DNA of 36,034 bases from the NCBI GenBank assembly GCA_949740445.1, contig CATJIF010000167.1, positions 1 to 36,034 on the forward strand, read 5' to 3'. This document shows, piece after piece, positions 16,955 to 25,443 of the stretch. Source of the DNA: an uncultured Peptostreptococcaceae bacterium (GTDB taxonomy: Bacteria; Bacillota; Clostridia; Peptostreptococcales; Anaerovoracaceae). Positions within the stretch are counted from its first letter, which is position 1. Each line of letters starts with the position of its first letter. A program made the position numbers and the translations under genes. A model generated the notes under the pieces. The model saw nothing but the letters and a program-made list of their open reading frames with translations, was not told where the DNA came from and made no database searches.

Positions 16955-18382
16955 GTGCACAATCACCTCTCCAAAACGCAAAAGCTGATTCTTTCCTGCC
17001 TGCCGCTGCTTTCGGGCCTGGCCGGCTTTGCTATGGCATCGGCTATGTCATTTCCGGATTCCCTATTTGCCTGCATCTGCATGTATACACTGAATTATCA
17101 GGATACGCCGCCCAACCTGTTGGTAGAGCTGGCTCGATGGACAGCGCCGATGGTAACGGCCAGCAGCCTTTTGCTTGCCTTTACTGCTGCGCACGACAGG
17201 CTTGCTAATGCTCTGTGCTATCGCAGGGGCCACTGCACCGCCGTATACGGCCCCGAACAGGAGAAGGAGGTGCTGCTCTCCCAGCTTGGAAGAAACGGCA
17301 TCGACGGTAAGGAGCGCTTCGTCCGCGCACAGAAATATATTCTTTTAAATAACGAGGCGGACAATTTCAGCTTTTACAGGAGCAACCGCCAGGCGCTTGC
17401 GCAAAGCGATGTCTATCTTCAGTGCCATTCCCTTCCAGCGCAGTCTGTTTCCGCTCCCAATCTTCATCTGTTTTGCCCGGAAGAAACCGCAGCGCGTCTA
17501 TTCTGGAAGGAATTTTGCCTATATCCTGCCTCTGTCAGCTGCGGCCATCGGCTGAACATCGTATTTCTGGGCTTCGGTCAGCTGGGTGAAGAGCTTTTGC
17601 GTTTCGGGCTTCAGCACAATCTGTTCCATCCCCAGCAACAGCTGCACTACCACATCTTCGGCGACGGCGCTGCTTTTTGCGCCCTTCACACGGAGCTCTC
17701 ATCCATTGAAGATTCCATCACCTTCCACAAAGAGCCCTGGTATGCGCAGCTTTCCCTTTTCAATGAGGCGCATATGGTTGTCGTTGTAGCGCAGAACGAT
17801 CAACTGGCGCTGTGCAGAAGCCTGCTTTTTGCTGCCCGATGCTCCAACGTCCACGTGTTTGCCGATAACCCCGATGCCCTGGCGCTTTTGGAGCATCCGC
17901 ACCGGCTAACCATCTTTGACTGGAAAAAAGCGTCCTGCGATATTTCCTGCATTTCTGGCGATCTCCTTTTCTGGCGCGCAAAACAGATCAATCTGCGCTA
18001 CGCTGTGCTTTATGGAGGTGCGCAGGAAAGCGATAAAGTGTGCGAAGCCGAATGGATGAAATTGGATGCTTTTACGCGCTATTCCAACATCAGCGCTGCC
18101 GATTACCACGATGTGCGCCTTGCCATGCTCTCCGCCATGAACCAGCCCGCCGACGCGCAGGGGCTGAGTCCGGATTGCCTGGAGCTTCTATCGCAGTTAG
18201 AACACATGCGCTGGTGCCGCTATCATTATCTCAACAATTGGAGCTATGCCGAAGCGGAGGATGGTGTGCGTAAAAATAAAGACCGGCGCGTCCATGCCGA
18301 TCTAATTCCCTGGGAAAACCTGGACAACAACGCAAAAGAAAAAGACAGAGAGAATATCCGGGTATTGCTCTCTGTCAAGTAA
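16955..18382 (+). CDS. Membrane protein with TrkA-N-like and C-terminal RyR domains
   Basis: A 475-residue protein starting at GTG with AAAGGAGG 8 bases upstream. Two hydrophobic segments lie at about 11-31 and 64-82. Then come two nucleotide-binding-like lobes: CTAVYGPEQEKEVLLSQLG (about 93-111) and LNIVFLGFGQLGEELL, with the GxGxxG Rossmann signature, near 200, like TrkA-N/RCK domains. Residues about 412-470 match the RyR domain, EHMRWCRY through AKEKDREN, a fold of ryanodine receptors also found in bacteria. No channel selectivity filter is seen. The likely role is a membrane-linked sensor of a nucleotide or NAD-derived ligand; this is inference from domains. Its divergence from a TIR gene makes a joint signalling or defence function plausible. 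A terminator follows the gene. Confidence 0.75.
   Translation: MHNHLSKTQKLILSCLPLLSGLAGFAMASAMSFPDSLFACICMYTLNYQDTPPNLLVELARWTAPMVTASSLLLAFTAAHDRLANALCYRRGHCTAVYGPEQEKEVLLSQLGRNGIDGKERFVRAQKYILLNNEADNFSFYRSNRQALAQSDVYLQCHSLPAQSVSAPNLHLFCPEETAARLFWKEFCLYPASVSCGHRLNIVFLGFGQLGEELLRFGLQHNLFHPQQQLHYHIFGDGAAFCALHTELSSIEDSITFHKEPWYAQLSLFNEAHMVVVVAQNDQLALCRSLLFAARCSNVHVFADNPDALALLEHPHRLTIFDWKKASCDISCISGDLLFWRAKQINLRYAVLYGGAQESDKVCEAEWMKLDAFTRYSNISAADYHDVRLAMLSAMNQPADAQGLSPDCLELLSQLEHMRWCRYHYLNNWSYAEAEDGVRKNKDRRVHADLIPWENLDNNAKEKDRENIRVLLSVK
18344..18376 (+). repeat. 9-bp inverted repeat at the 3' end of the RyR gene
   Basis: GACAGAGAG (18344-18352) and CTCTCTGTC (18368-18376) form a perfect stem with a 15-nt loop inside the last codons. 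There is no U-tract; it could stabilise the mRNA end. Confidence 0.5.
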
Positions 18383-18405
18383 GCGCAAGCATCTCAGCAG
18401 TTTTT

Positions 18406-18453
18406 ATAACGCAAATCTTCTCCACCCTTTTCGCGTTATTTTTTCTTCTTTTT
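18406..18453 (+). terminator. Rho-independent terminator after the RyR gene
   Basis: ATAACGC (18406-18412) pairs with GCGTTAT (18433-18439), followed by a long T-rich run (TTTTTCTTCTTTTTT). The loop is 20 nt, with additional AAA/TTT pairing possible. Confidence 0.65.
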
Positions 18454-20975
18454 TAACATGTTTCGTCCGGATGCTTTAAGACTTCTTCTATCTTCTTCTG
18501 AAGCTCCACGCAATCCGGTGTATCCTCAAAGCGCTTTTGAATAATAGCGAGCGCTTTTTCCGGATTTCCGCTCTCTAAAAATATCTTTGCAATCGTGCAG
18601 CAGGCAAAAGGATAGCCCTCCTGTGCACTGGTGTAGAGCAACTTCTTCGCTGTTGCCTTGTCCTTTGTCACCCCTTTGCCCAGCTGGTAACATTTCGCCA
18701 GGCCAGCTTTGGCCCACGCCCTTTGCCGGTTTGTTCCCAGCTGCAAAATCATCTGATAACAGCCAGCCATCGTCTTCTCCTCCTCTTCGGAGTGTTCTTT
18801 CTTCTTAAGCAGAGCAGAAATCGCCTGGTCGCACGCATATACGCACTGTTTCCAATCCATAATTTCTTCGACATCCATGCACAGATATTGTTTTGCAGCG
18901 CGCAGATAATCTCTTTTTTCTTCCGGGCCAGAGGCATACTGCCGCGCCAGAATTTCCCTGTCCCAAAGCGCCCCGCAAGTCTCTGCACGCTCCAGCCATC
19001 CGATGATCGCTTCTCTAGGGAGTTCTCTGGACGTTCCCTGCAGCGCAACGCTGTAGCACGCCTGGCCGTGGCCGCACTCCGCCGCCTCCATCCAGCACGC
19101 AAACTGCTGGTTGTGCTCTGAACAGAGATTGCCCAGCTTCCAGGCCAGTTCTCCTCTGCGCTGTACATCTTTTATTCTTTGGCAGACGGCCAGTGCCTTA
19201 TCCCAGTGTTCTAAGCTGGCATATCTCTCGACCACAAACTCCAAAACAGCTTCATCCTCTGCAGTCGTAAGCAGATCCAAAGCGCGCAGCAAAAGCTCCG
19301 GATTGGGAATGTGCTTTTGATAGATTTCTGCGATTGCTTTCTGCGCCTGCAAATTTCCGTTCATAGCGGGAAGCCGCAGTTGAGACTGTGCTTTTTCGTA
19401 CTCTTCTAATCGATATTGCTCCATCCCGGTTTGGAACAACTCGTCTATCCGTGCAAGTTCTGCCGGGCACGGCTCGTAGTCATTCAAATCGTAGCGCACC
19501 CGCCGCACCTTCCAGATTTCCTGGCAGCAGGCGGCAAAATCCTCCTCGCTCAGCTCGCCTACATAGGTTTCTTCTGTTTTCTTAAAAATCAGACCGCTGA
19601 CGCTAACCGCAGAATTGGCTTTTTGATAAAGCCCCCACAGTTTTGGAAACTGCAACACATTCTGCCGGTAGGCATCCCATTCCAGCATTTCATATCCCAC
19701 CATGGGAAGTGCATCTGGCGCCTGCCGGTTTAGAAAGCGGAACACCTGCAACGCATTGCCCGTCAGGATTTTCGGGCGCAGCTTTGCAAGTTTTTCTTCA
19801 GCGAGCGCCCCGTATTCGGGAAATTCCTGCAGCTTTTCATACCACTGATACGCAACCTGCACATTCTTTTTCGTCATGCCGAGCCCGGTTTCGAGGCATT
19901 CGGCAAAGCGCAGCATGCAAAATGGCACGCCGCACCGCGCGCCCAGATGAGCAAATTCCGCAGCGCTGTTCGGATTGTAATAAGCGCCCTGCCGATCCAG
20001 GCAAATCCGCGTTCTCACCTGGAAGCCCCGTCCAATCGCCGCGACGTGTGGGCTTTTGGGCAGAGCTTTTCTGTAGCGGGCAGGATCTGCCGTGCGGTCG
20101 ATTCCCTGTACTGTCCCTTCGTCGCACAGGCAGATGCACAGCCCTAACGCCATAGCGTAGCCTCTTCTGTCCTGCGAAGCCAGCTCTGCAGCCGAGGCAC
20201 AGGTATTCAGATATTCTTCGCTCACACCAATTTCGTATGTTGTATATTGCCCGGAAGCTTCATCGTATTCCTGCCAGCTTTCCTTGCGCGCTTCCCGATA
20301 GCGCATGATACCGCGCTCCATATCCTCCAGCGTTGCATTTGGCTGTCTCCACAGCGCAGCAGCTTCTTCTGCAATCTGTTGCGCTTGCGCTCTCTTTTTC
20401 TGCTCTTGTTCCCGCCAGATGACTAACTTCTGCCTCTGTTCTTCCTGCTGCCTGCGCAGCTCTTCCTCCTGGCGCCTCAGCTCTTCCCGCTGGCGCTGCT
20501 GCTCCTGCTGCCTGCGCAGTTCTTCTAATTGCCTTTGCTGGGCTATGCGGCGCTGTTCCTGCTGCCGCCTCTGTTCTTCTAATTGTCTCTGCTGAGCTAT
20601 GCGGCGCTGTTCCTGCTCCCTGCGCCTGCGCTCCGCAAGCCGCGGTTGTAAAAAGCTGTCGAACGAACCTTCCGCAAGCCCGCTGGCGGTGCGCTCCGGC
20701 TGGTACTGGCGGACAAAATCGCGGATGTCCTGCTCTTCCGCCTGCCCGCAGTAGCGTCCGGCGTTTCTTGCAGAAAATCCGTAGCAGCGCGTAATCAGAG
20801 ATACCCGCTGCCCGGCCTGCGACCCGTTATCGCCCAAGATAATTTCAGCAACATCCTGCATGGTATACTCTTTGGGGTCTAACAAATAGCAGGAAAGCAC
20901 CGCAATGCGCTGCCGTTCCGAATACGAATGAAGCGCGGCTAAATCCGCTGGTGTGGCAAAAGTATTCTTTCCCAT
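18453..20975 (-). CDS. Large coiled-coil protein with Sel1/TPR-like repeats
   Basis: An 840-residue soluble protein. Residues 1-90 are a compact helical domain (LAALHSYSERQRIAVLSCYLL; GQRVSLITRCYGFSARNAGRYCG). Residues about 110-210 are an uninterrupted Gln/Glu/Arg-rich coiled coil containing tandem 18-residue units (EQRRIAQQRQLEE). The rest is alpha-helical with Sel1-like repeats, clearest at LGARCGVPFCMLRFAECLETG and AGLAKCYQLGKGVTKDKATAKKLL near the C-terminus. Sel1 proteins are scaffolds in signalling. The ATG at 20975 has AGGAG at 8 bases; a TTG two codons earlier is too close to it. It stands between the TIR/RyR pair and the M20 hydrolase. I recognise no named family for the whole protein. 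Confidence 0.75.
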   Translation of the reverse strand: MGKNTFATPADLAALHSYSERQRIAVLSCYLLDPKEYTMQDVAEIILGDNGSQAGQRVSLITRCYGFSARNAGRYCGQAEEQDIRDFVRQYQPERTASGLAEGSFDSFLQPRLAERRRREQEQRRIAQQRQLEEQRRQQEQRRIAQQRQLEELRRQQEQQRQREELRRQEEELRRQQEEQRQKLVIWREQEQKKRAQAQQIAEEAAALWRQPNATLEDMERGIMRYREARKESWQEYDEASGQYTTYEIGVSEEYLNTCASAAELASQDRRGYAMALGLCICLCDEGTVQGIDRTADPARYRKALPKSPHVAAIGRGFQVRTRICLDRQGAYYNPNSAAEFAHLGARCGVPFCMLRFAECLETGLGMTKKNVQVAYQWYEKLQEFPEYGALAEEKLAKLRPKILTGNALQVFRFLNRQAPDALPMVGYEMLEWDAYRQNVLQFPKLWGLYQKANSAVSVSGLIFKKTEETYVGELSEEDFAACCQEIWKVRRVRYDLNDYEPCPAELARIDELFQTGMEQYRLEEYEKAQSQLRLPAMNGNLQAQKAIAEIYQKHIPNPELLLRALDLLTTAEDEAVLEFVVERYASLEHWDKALAVCQRIKDVQRRGELAWKLGNLCSEHNQQFACWMEAAECGHGQACYSVALQGTSRELPREAIIGWLERAETCGALWDREILARQYASGPEEKRDYLRAAKQYLCMDVEEIMDWKQCVYACDQAISALLKKKEHSEEEEKTMAGCYQMILQLGTNRQRAWAKAGLAKCYQLGKGVTKDKATAKKLLYTSAQEGYPFACCTIAKIFLESGNPEKALAIIQKRFEDTPDCVELQKKIEEVLKHPDETC
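20504..20611 (-). repeat. Two 54-bp tandem repeats inside the coiled-coil gene
   Basis: Units 20504-20557 and 20558-20611 are nearly identical in DNA and encode consecutive 18-residue coiled-coil units. In-frame length variation by slippage or recombination is possible here. Confidence 0.8.
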
Positions 20976-21081
20976 AGTCAATTCTCCTGTGTTATTGCAG
21001 CTTGTGGTTATTTAGGCGAATACGCGCACCGCACAATGCCCTGGCGCATGCTGTGCCGCTGTGCTGCATGCAATCTATCGC

Positions 21082-22317
21082 TCAGCCCTGCCACGCCAAT
21101 TTCTTTATGTACGCCCGCAACAGCTTCATTCCAGCGTTCAGATCCTCCGGTTTTGTATATTCCTTCGGGTTGTGGCTGATTCCTTCCACGCTGGGTACAA
21201 AGATCATATTGGTCTTGTATTTCAGGCCGATAACTTGAGAATCGTGCCCTGCTCCACTGGGCATTACCTGATAGGACATTCCCGCTGCCTGCGCAAGCGC
21301 AGTCAGCGTCCGAACCCCCTCCTCGTCCAGCAGCACCGGCTGCTCGCATTCGATAGGCGCTATCTGGATGTCGATGCTTTCTTCCAGCTCCTTCTTCAAC
21401 TGCTGCAGCACCTGCTGGGCCTCGGACAGTCTTTCCGCTCTGGCAGAGCGGATGTCGATGGAAATGGTTACAGACTCCGGGATTACATTAGCGCTTCCCG
21501 GCAACGTCCGCAGCTGCCCGATGGTGCATACGGTATCGTCCATGTACTGTCTTGCCCAGTCGAACAGCCTGCTTATATACGCTGCGGCTGTCGGCACGGG
21601 GTCTTTGCGCAGGGCCATGGGCGTGGTCCCCGCATGGTTCTGATGTCCAAAAAAGCGGATTTCAGTGCACAGGAGCCCCACGATGGATGTAACGATACCA
21701 ATCTGTTTTTTCTCGTGCTCCAAAACGCCGCCCTGCTCAATGTGCAGCTCCACAAAATGGTCGATGTCCTGCCTGCCTCTGGAAAGCGGCTCTTTTAGAT
21801 ATCCGGATGCCTGCATGGCCTCTTTTAAAGAAATTCCGTTTTTGTCCATATCCTTGAGGGATTCTTCCTGCAGGTCGCCGCAGATGTGATGGCTGCCCAG
21901 ATAGCTGGTGAGAAAGCGGCTGCTTTCCTCCTCGCAGGTCGCCACGACCTCCAGAGTTTTTTGCGGCCGCCCCAATTCTGCATGCAGCGACGCCGCAGCC
22001 CGAATGGCCGTCAGAACGCCCAAGATCCCATCATATCTTCCGCCCTGGCGCACAGTATCTCTATGAGAGCCGACTAAAATTACTTCTTCGCTCTCGCCCG
22101 GAAATCTCCCGAACAGATTTCCTACCGCATCGGAATATACCTCCATGCCCGCTTCTGTCATGTATTGCCTCAGCAAATCCACGACCTTGTTATCTTCTTT
22201 TGTATAGGTAGCCCTCCAGTATTCGCCGTCGGGCCGCAGACCGGTCTGCGCTGCCGCTTCGATGGCACCCGTCAGCCATTGCAGGTCTGTTTGTTCCCGT
22301 TTTTCTGCTGCATTCAT
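21082..22317 (-). CDS. M20 family Zn-dependent amidohydrolase (N-carbamoyl-amino-acid hydrolase / allantoate amidohydrolase type)
   Basis: A cytosolic di-metal enzyme of the hydantoinase/carbamoylase group, cleaving N-carbamoyl amino acids, allantoate or ureidopropionate. The 411-residue length is typical. Metal ligand motifs: GSHRDTV (H85), YDGILGV (D96), CEEESSRF (E130-E131), ELHIEQG (H192) and GISHNPKEYT near the C-terminus. HQNHAGTTPM marks the dimerisation/substrate domain. A strong GGAGGAG precedes the ATG. It starts 18 bases after the AT-rich DUF4276 gene stop, so it has no room for its own nearby promoter and is probably read through from that pair. The actual substrate cannot be fixed; no hydantoinase or allantoinase gene is nearby. 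Confidence 0.88.
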   Translation of the reverse strand: MNAAEKREQTDLQWLTGAIEAAAQTGLRPDGEYWRATYTKEDNKVVDLLRQYMTEAGMEVYSDAVGNLFGRFPGESEEVILVGSHRDTVRQGGRYDGILGVLTAIRAAASLHAELGRPQKTLEVVATCEEESSRFLTSYLGSHHICGDLQEESLKDMDKNGISLKEAMQASGYLKEPLSRGRQDIDHFVELHIEQGGVLEHEKKQIGIVTSIVGLLCTEIRFFGHQNHAGTTPMALRKDPVPTAAAYISRLFDWARQYMDDTVCTIGQLRTLPGSANVIPESVTISIDIRSARAERLSEAQQVLQQLKKELEESIDIQIAPIECEQPVLLDEEGVRTLTALAQAAGMSYQVMPSGAGHDSQVIGLKYKTNMIFVPSVEGISHNPKEYTKPEDLNAGMKLLRAYIKKLAWQG

Positions 22318-22335
22318 GGGATTTTCTCCTCCTTT

Positions 22336-23016
22336 TTATGTATTGTCTCCACAAAAGCTGTCTAACTTTCCTATAAAGTAGTTAAAACTTGGCGAAATAT
22401 TATTCCTGATATCCAGTAATGTTCCTATATTTCTTGCACACTCGCATTTAAAATTTCCGATTTCATAATATGATGAAGCACTTTTTCTAAGAGCCTGTAC
22501 ACCACCCTTGTAAACTATATCCGCTAGGCGTTCCCAGGTTCCTACAATGCTATCTGGAACATATTTTTCTAGGACTTGTTGTTTTGCATTTGGATATGCT
22601 TTTAGCAGCGCCTCTTTGTCCCCTAACAGCCATGCCTCCATTTCTTCGATAGCTATACAGAAAAATACCTGTATTGATATTTCTAACCTTTCATACATTT
22701 GAATCAAAGCATTTTTTAATTTTGCACAATCTTCGTCATCATTATCTAAAATTACGAAGACTGCCTTTTTCCCTGGCATATCTTTTAAAGAAGCATTCAT
22801 TCCCCTCAAATGTCTTGGCAGGTTTTCTAATAGATTTTTAGATTTTATTTCAGACATTTTTTTCGCTTTTAAAGGTATTTTCCCCAGTCCCCGAAAACTA
22901 CGGATGTTGTATATCGTTTTCTTTTTATCTATCACATACTTGCCCATTATGTGTTCTACGAGAATCTCCCCTGACGGGTCTTCAATTAAAATTTGAATAT
23001 ATTTGTATTCTTCCAT
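22336..23016 (-). CDS. DUF4276 (TOPRIM-like) protein, partner of AAA ATPase
   Basis: A 226-residue protein. It shows a TOPRIM-like acidic layout: ILIEDPSGE near residues 9-17, FVILDNDDED at 87-96, and the DUF4276-type IAIEEMEAWLLGD at 121-133. Such proteins form the second half of two-gene ATPase/TOPRIM modules and are thought to be nucleases. The ATG at 23016 is chosen for CGGAG 7 bases upstream and because the conserved domain begins there; a longer frame overlaps the ATPase gene. It lies 16 bp after the ATPase gene. Base composition is strongly AT-rich compared with flanking genes, pointing to horizontal transfer. Confidence 0.8.
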   Translation of the reverse strand: MEEYKYIQILIEDPSGEILVEHIMGKYVIDKKKTIYNIRSFRGLGKIPLKAKKMSEIKSKNLLENLPRHLRGMNASLKDMPGKKAVFVILDNDDEDCAKLKNALIQMYERLEISIQVFFCIAIEEMEAWLLGDKEALLKAYPNAKQQVLEKYVPDSIVGTWERLADIVYKGGVQALRKSASSYYEIGNFKCECARNIGTLLDIRNNISPSFNYFIGKLDSFCGDNT

Positions 23017-23032
23017 GTTTATTCTCCGCAGC

Positions 23033-24259
23033 TCAACCGAAGTAATCGCTGTACCATAAATCTCCCAATTCAATACCTTCTTCGCACAACTGCCTCACAT
23101 GTTGGAAATCAGATGCTCTTTTAATCGTTGAAAAGCCATCCTTCTGTTTTTCCAATACCCAGACCTCATCTGGAGGCAGTGCATTCACAAAAAAGGGGCT
23201 GTGCGTTGTAATAAAAAGCTGCTTTGAGTACATACCTTTGATGCTATTCTTCATTTGCAGTGCCAGATCAGCTAAATATTTATGATATAGTCCATTTTCT
23301 GGTTCTTCGATGAAAACTAATGGTCTTGCATCTTTTTCGTGCAACAGCAAATAGTATGCAAAAAGTTTTAATGTTCCATCTGACATTTTCTGTGAATAAA
23401 ATGGCCTGTCAAACCCCTGTTCTAAAAATTCCAATACCAGCTGCCCGTTTTCTAGTTTAATTGGTTTAATTTCCTTAATTCCAGGAAGCTTTGTTTGAAT
23501 ATCCTGCAGTACCTTTAAAAAGTCTTTTGGATCTTCTCTATACAAAAACTGAGCTACATTATTCACATTATTGCCTAAGCCATTCAAATATTTCTGCGGC
23601 CCCGCATTAGGAATTTCCCGAGCTGCTGCTGGACTAAAATAACACAAAAACCAGTTTTTTAAAAAAATTTTGAATTTTACGATCCTGGGATGTTCTCTTA
23701 ATTCTCCAAGCGTCACGATTCCCAACTGTCTGGGATCCGCTAACTCAACAACTACTTTATCGCCAATTTCCTGATTTTCTTCTTCGTCAAGTCCGCTGTT
23801 ATCTCCTTTGAAGGCATATCCTACACCATATTCGAGAAATAAAAATGACATCGGTCTTCCATATCGTTCTCCCGTCCGCCTCTGGCGCAATCTTTCTTTT
23901 TCAACAATCGGTCGTTCATATCTATCCAGTCCAATTGATAACTCATACGTAATAGGAGGGTCATTGCTGGTTTCACGATAATATATCTCAAATTCTATGG
24001 GTTCGTCTGCCCCTTGGGAAATTATTTTTTCATAACCGCCTCTTCCTTTTAAATCACAGGCAATTTCCACTCCTTTTTCTAGACAGTCAGCAAGAAAACC
24101 AAAGGCATCAGCCAAAGTGCTTTTTCCGGTTCCACTCTGTCCAATGACAGCATTCATATTTGCTAATTCTTTTCCTTTTCTATCAGATAGCAACTTTCCT
24201 ATTTGAATATTTTTTAAAGAACCATAATTTTTAATCCTGATTCCCGCTATTCTTCCCAT
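23033..24259 (-). CDS. AAA (SMC/OLD-like) ATPase of a two-gene putative defence module
   Basis: A 408-residue ABC-class ATPase of the AAA_21 type: N-terminal IAGIRIKNYGSLKN strand, Walker A GQSGTGKST (40-48), signature-like KMSDGTLKLF (291-300), Walker B VFIEEPE (315-321) and the switch histidine in TTHSP (351-355). It lacks a long coiled coil and a fused TOPRIM domain, which is supplied in trans by the next gene. AAAGGTGA lies 5 bases before the ATG at 24259. Architecture recalls split OLD-like systems such as PARIS or AbiL in outline; I cannot assign it to either. AT-rich, with DUF4276 forming a transferred cassette. Confidence 0.82.
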   Translation of the reverse strand: MGRIAGIRIKNYGSLKNIQIGKLLSDRKGKELANMNAVIGQSGTGKSTLADAFGFLADCLEKGVEIACDLKGRGGYEKIISQGADEPIEFEIYYRETSNDPPITYELSIGLDRYERPIVEKERLRQRRTGERYGRPMSFLFLEYGVGYAFKGDNSGLDEEENQEIGDKVVVELADPRQLGIVTLGELREHPRIVKFKIFLKNWFLCYFSPAAAREIPNAGPQKYLNGLGNNVNNVAQFLYREDPKDFLKVLQDIQTKLPGIKEIKPIKLENGQLVLEFLEQGFDRPFYSQKMSDGTLKLFAYYLLLHEKDARPLVFIEEPENGLYHKYLADLALQMKNSIKGMYSKQLFITTHSPFFVNALPPDEVWVLEKQKDGFSTIKRASDFQHVRQLCEEGIELGDLWYSDYFG

Positions 24260-24400
24260 AGTTTCACCTTTCAAAATATTTACCAGTGTTGAAATATTTT
24301 TATATATTATTCCCAATTTTTCCAAAAGAAATGCAATTATGCTTCTATGGATTTTAACTTTATTGAGGAATATTTAGTGCCCTGTTTCCCATATTACCTT

Positions 24401-25342
24401 TTAGCGTTGCGGCTTTGCAAAGAACATCCGCGGCTTTTCTCGACAGGTTAAATCAATGGTGCATTCTGCGCCCAGAGGCAGCGTCATCATGGGCTGCCCG
24501 TGGCCGGATTGTACATTATAAATGATGGGAATATCCAGTCCCCGCGTGGCATCTGCCAGAGAGTCTATCTCTGTATAGGATTCGTCGTACTGATTGCCGC
24601 AGTTGGTAAACTGCCCTAAGATAATGCCGGCGCACTGCGCCAGCTTGCCGCTGTTACGCAGCTGGTAGAACATGCGCTCCACACGGCTGGTATTTTCGTT
24701 GATTTCTTCGATAAACAGGATTTTATCTTTGGTATCCCATTCGTAGGGCGTACCGATGGAAGCGGACAGCAACGCCAGATTGCCGCCGGTCAGCACGCCG
24801 GATACGCGCTCTGCGCTTCCCGTCCGCAGCGTTTTGATCGCAAAGCCGTTTGGATTTCGAAATTCATAGCTTTCTTCTGCATTCAGCGCATGGAAAAAGC
24901 TCTCCTTTGTCTCGTCGTCGAAGCGCTCGCGCATGTTGGAGTTTGCCATGGGGCCGTGGAAGGTTACGAGGCCGCACTGTTGGTTCAGCACTAAGTTCAG
25001 GTTGGTAACGTCGCTGTAACCCACAAATATTTTGGGATTGGCGCGGATGAGATCCAAATCGAGATATTCCAGAATGCGGCTGCTGGTATCGCCGCCGCAG
25101 GCGCACAGGATGGCATCCACTTCAGGATCGGCGAACATGCAGTTAACCCAGTCCGCCCGCACCTCTTCTGCGCCCGCCATAAATCCGCCGTACTTGACAG
25201 TCAGATTATCCGCCATTTTTACCCGGTAGCCCATGGCTTCCACAACGGCCCGGCATCCGGCTTCTTTTTCTGGCGTAATGGGCGAGCTGGGGCAGATCAG
25301 TCCTATGGTAGCACCCGGCTGCAATTTTTTTGGATATTTCAT
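24401..25342 (-). CDS. S66 family LD-carboxypeptidase / MccF-like peptidase
   Basis: Serine peptidase family S66: either LD-carboxypeptidase for peptidoglycan tetrapeptide recycling, or MccF-type hydrolase of microcin C-like aminoacyl-nucleotides. The 313-residue protein has the nucleophile S110 in GYSDVT, a Glu in LFIEEINE (212-213) and H281 in SGHGQP, completing the Ser-Glu-His triad. The start at 25342 has AAAGGAG 8 bases upstream. No signal peptide. The extended middle loop and the IEEINENTSRVERM motif look closer to MccF than to E. coli LdcA, but this needs a tree. It sits just upstream of the AT-rich defence cassette. Confidence 0.87.
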   Translation of the reverse strand: MKYPKKLQPGATIGLICPSSPITPEKEAGCRAVVEAMGYRVKMADNLTVKYGGFMAGAEEVRADWVNCMFADPEVDAILCACGGDTSSRILEYLDLDLIRANPKIFVGYSDVTNLNLVLNQQCGLVTFHGPMANSNMRERFDDETKESFFHALNAEESYEFRNPNGFAIKTLRTGSAERVSGVLTGGNLALLSASIGTPYEWDTKDKILFIEEINENTSRVERMFYQLRNSGKLAQCAGIILGQFTNCGNQYDESYTEIDSLADATRGLDIPIIYNVQSGHGQPMMTLPLGAECTIDLTCREKPRMFFAKPQR

Positions 25343-25412
25343 CGGCAATTCTCCTTTCATTCGCTTCTATTTTTCTACACGCGCGAAAATACCTTCGTTT
25401 GTACCCGCTTTC

Positions 25413-25440
25413 GGCAGGAGAGCACAAGCGCCCTCCTGCC
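25413..25440. repeat. 8-bp inverted repeat upstream of the S66 peptidase
   Basis: GGCAGGAG (25413-25420) and CTCCTGCC (25433-25440), 12-nt loop. It would fall at the 5' end of the peptidase mRNA: an operator, a stabilising 5' hairpin, or a terminator lacking a U-tract. Confidence 0.5.
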
Positions 25441-25443
25441 CCT

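Noticed and set aside
20430-20640. CRISPR-like repeat array
   Set aside because: The repeats are in-frame coiled-coil codons without unique spacers.
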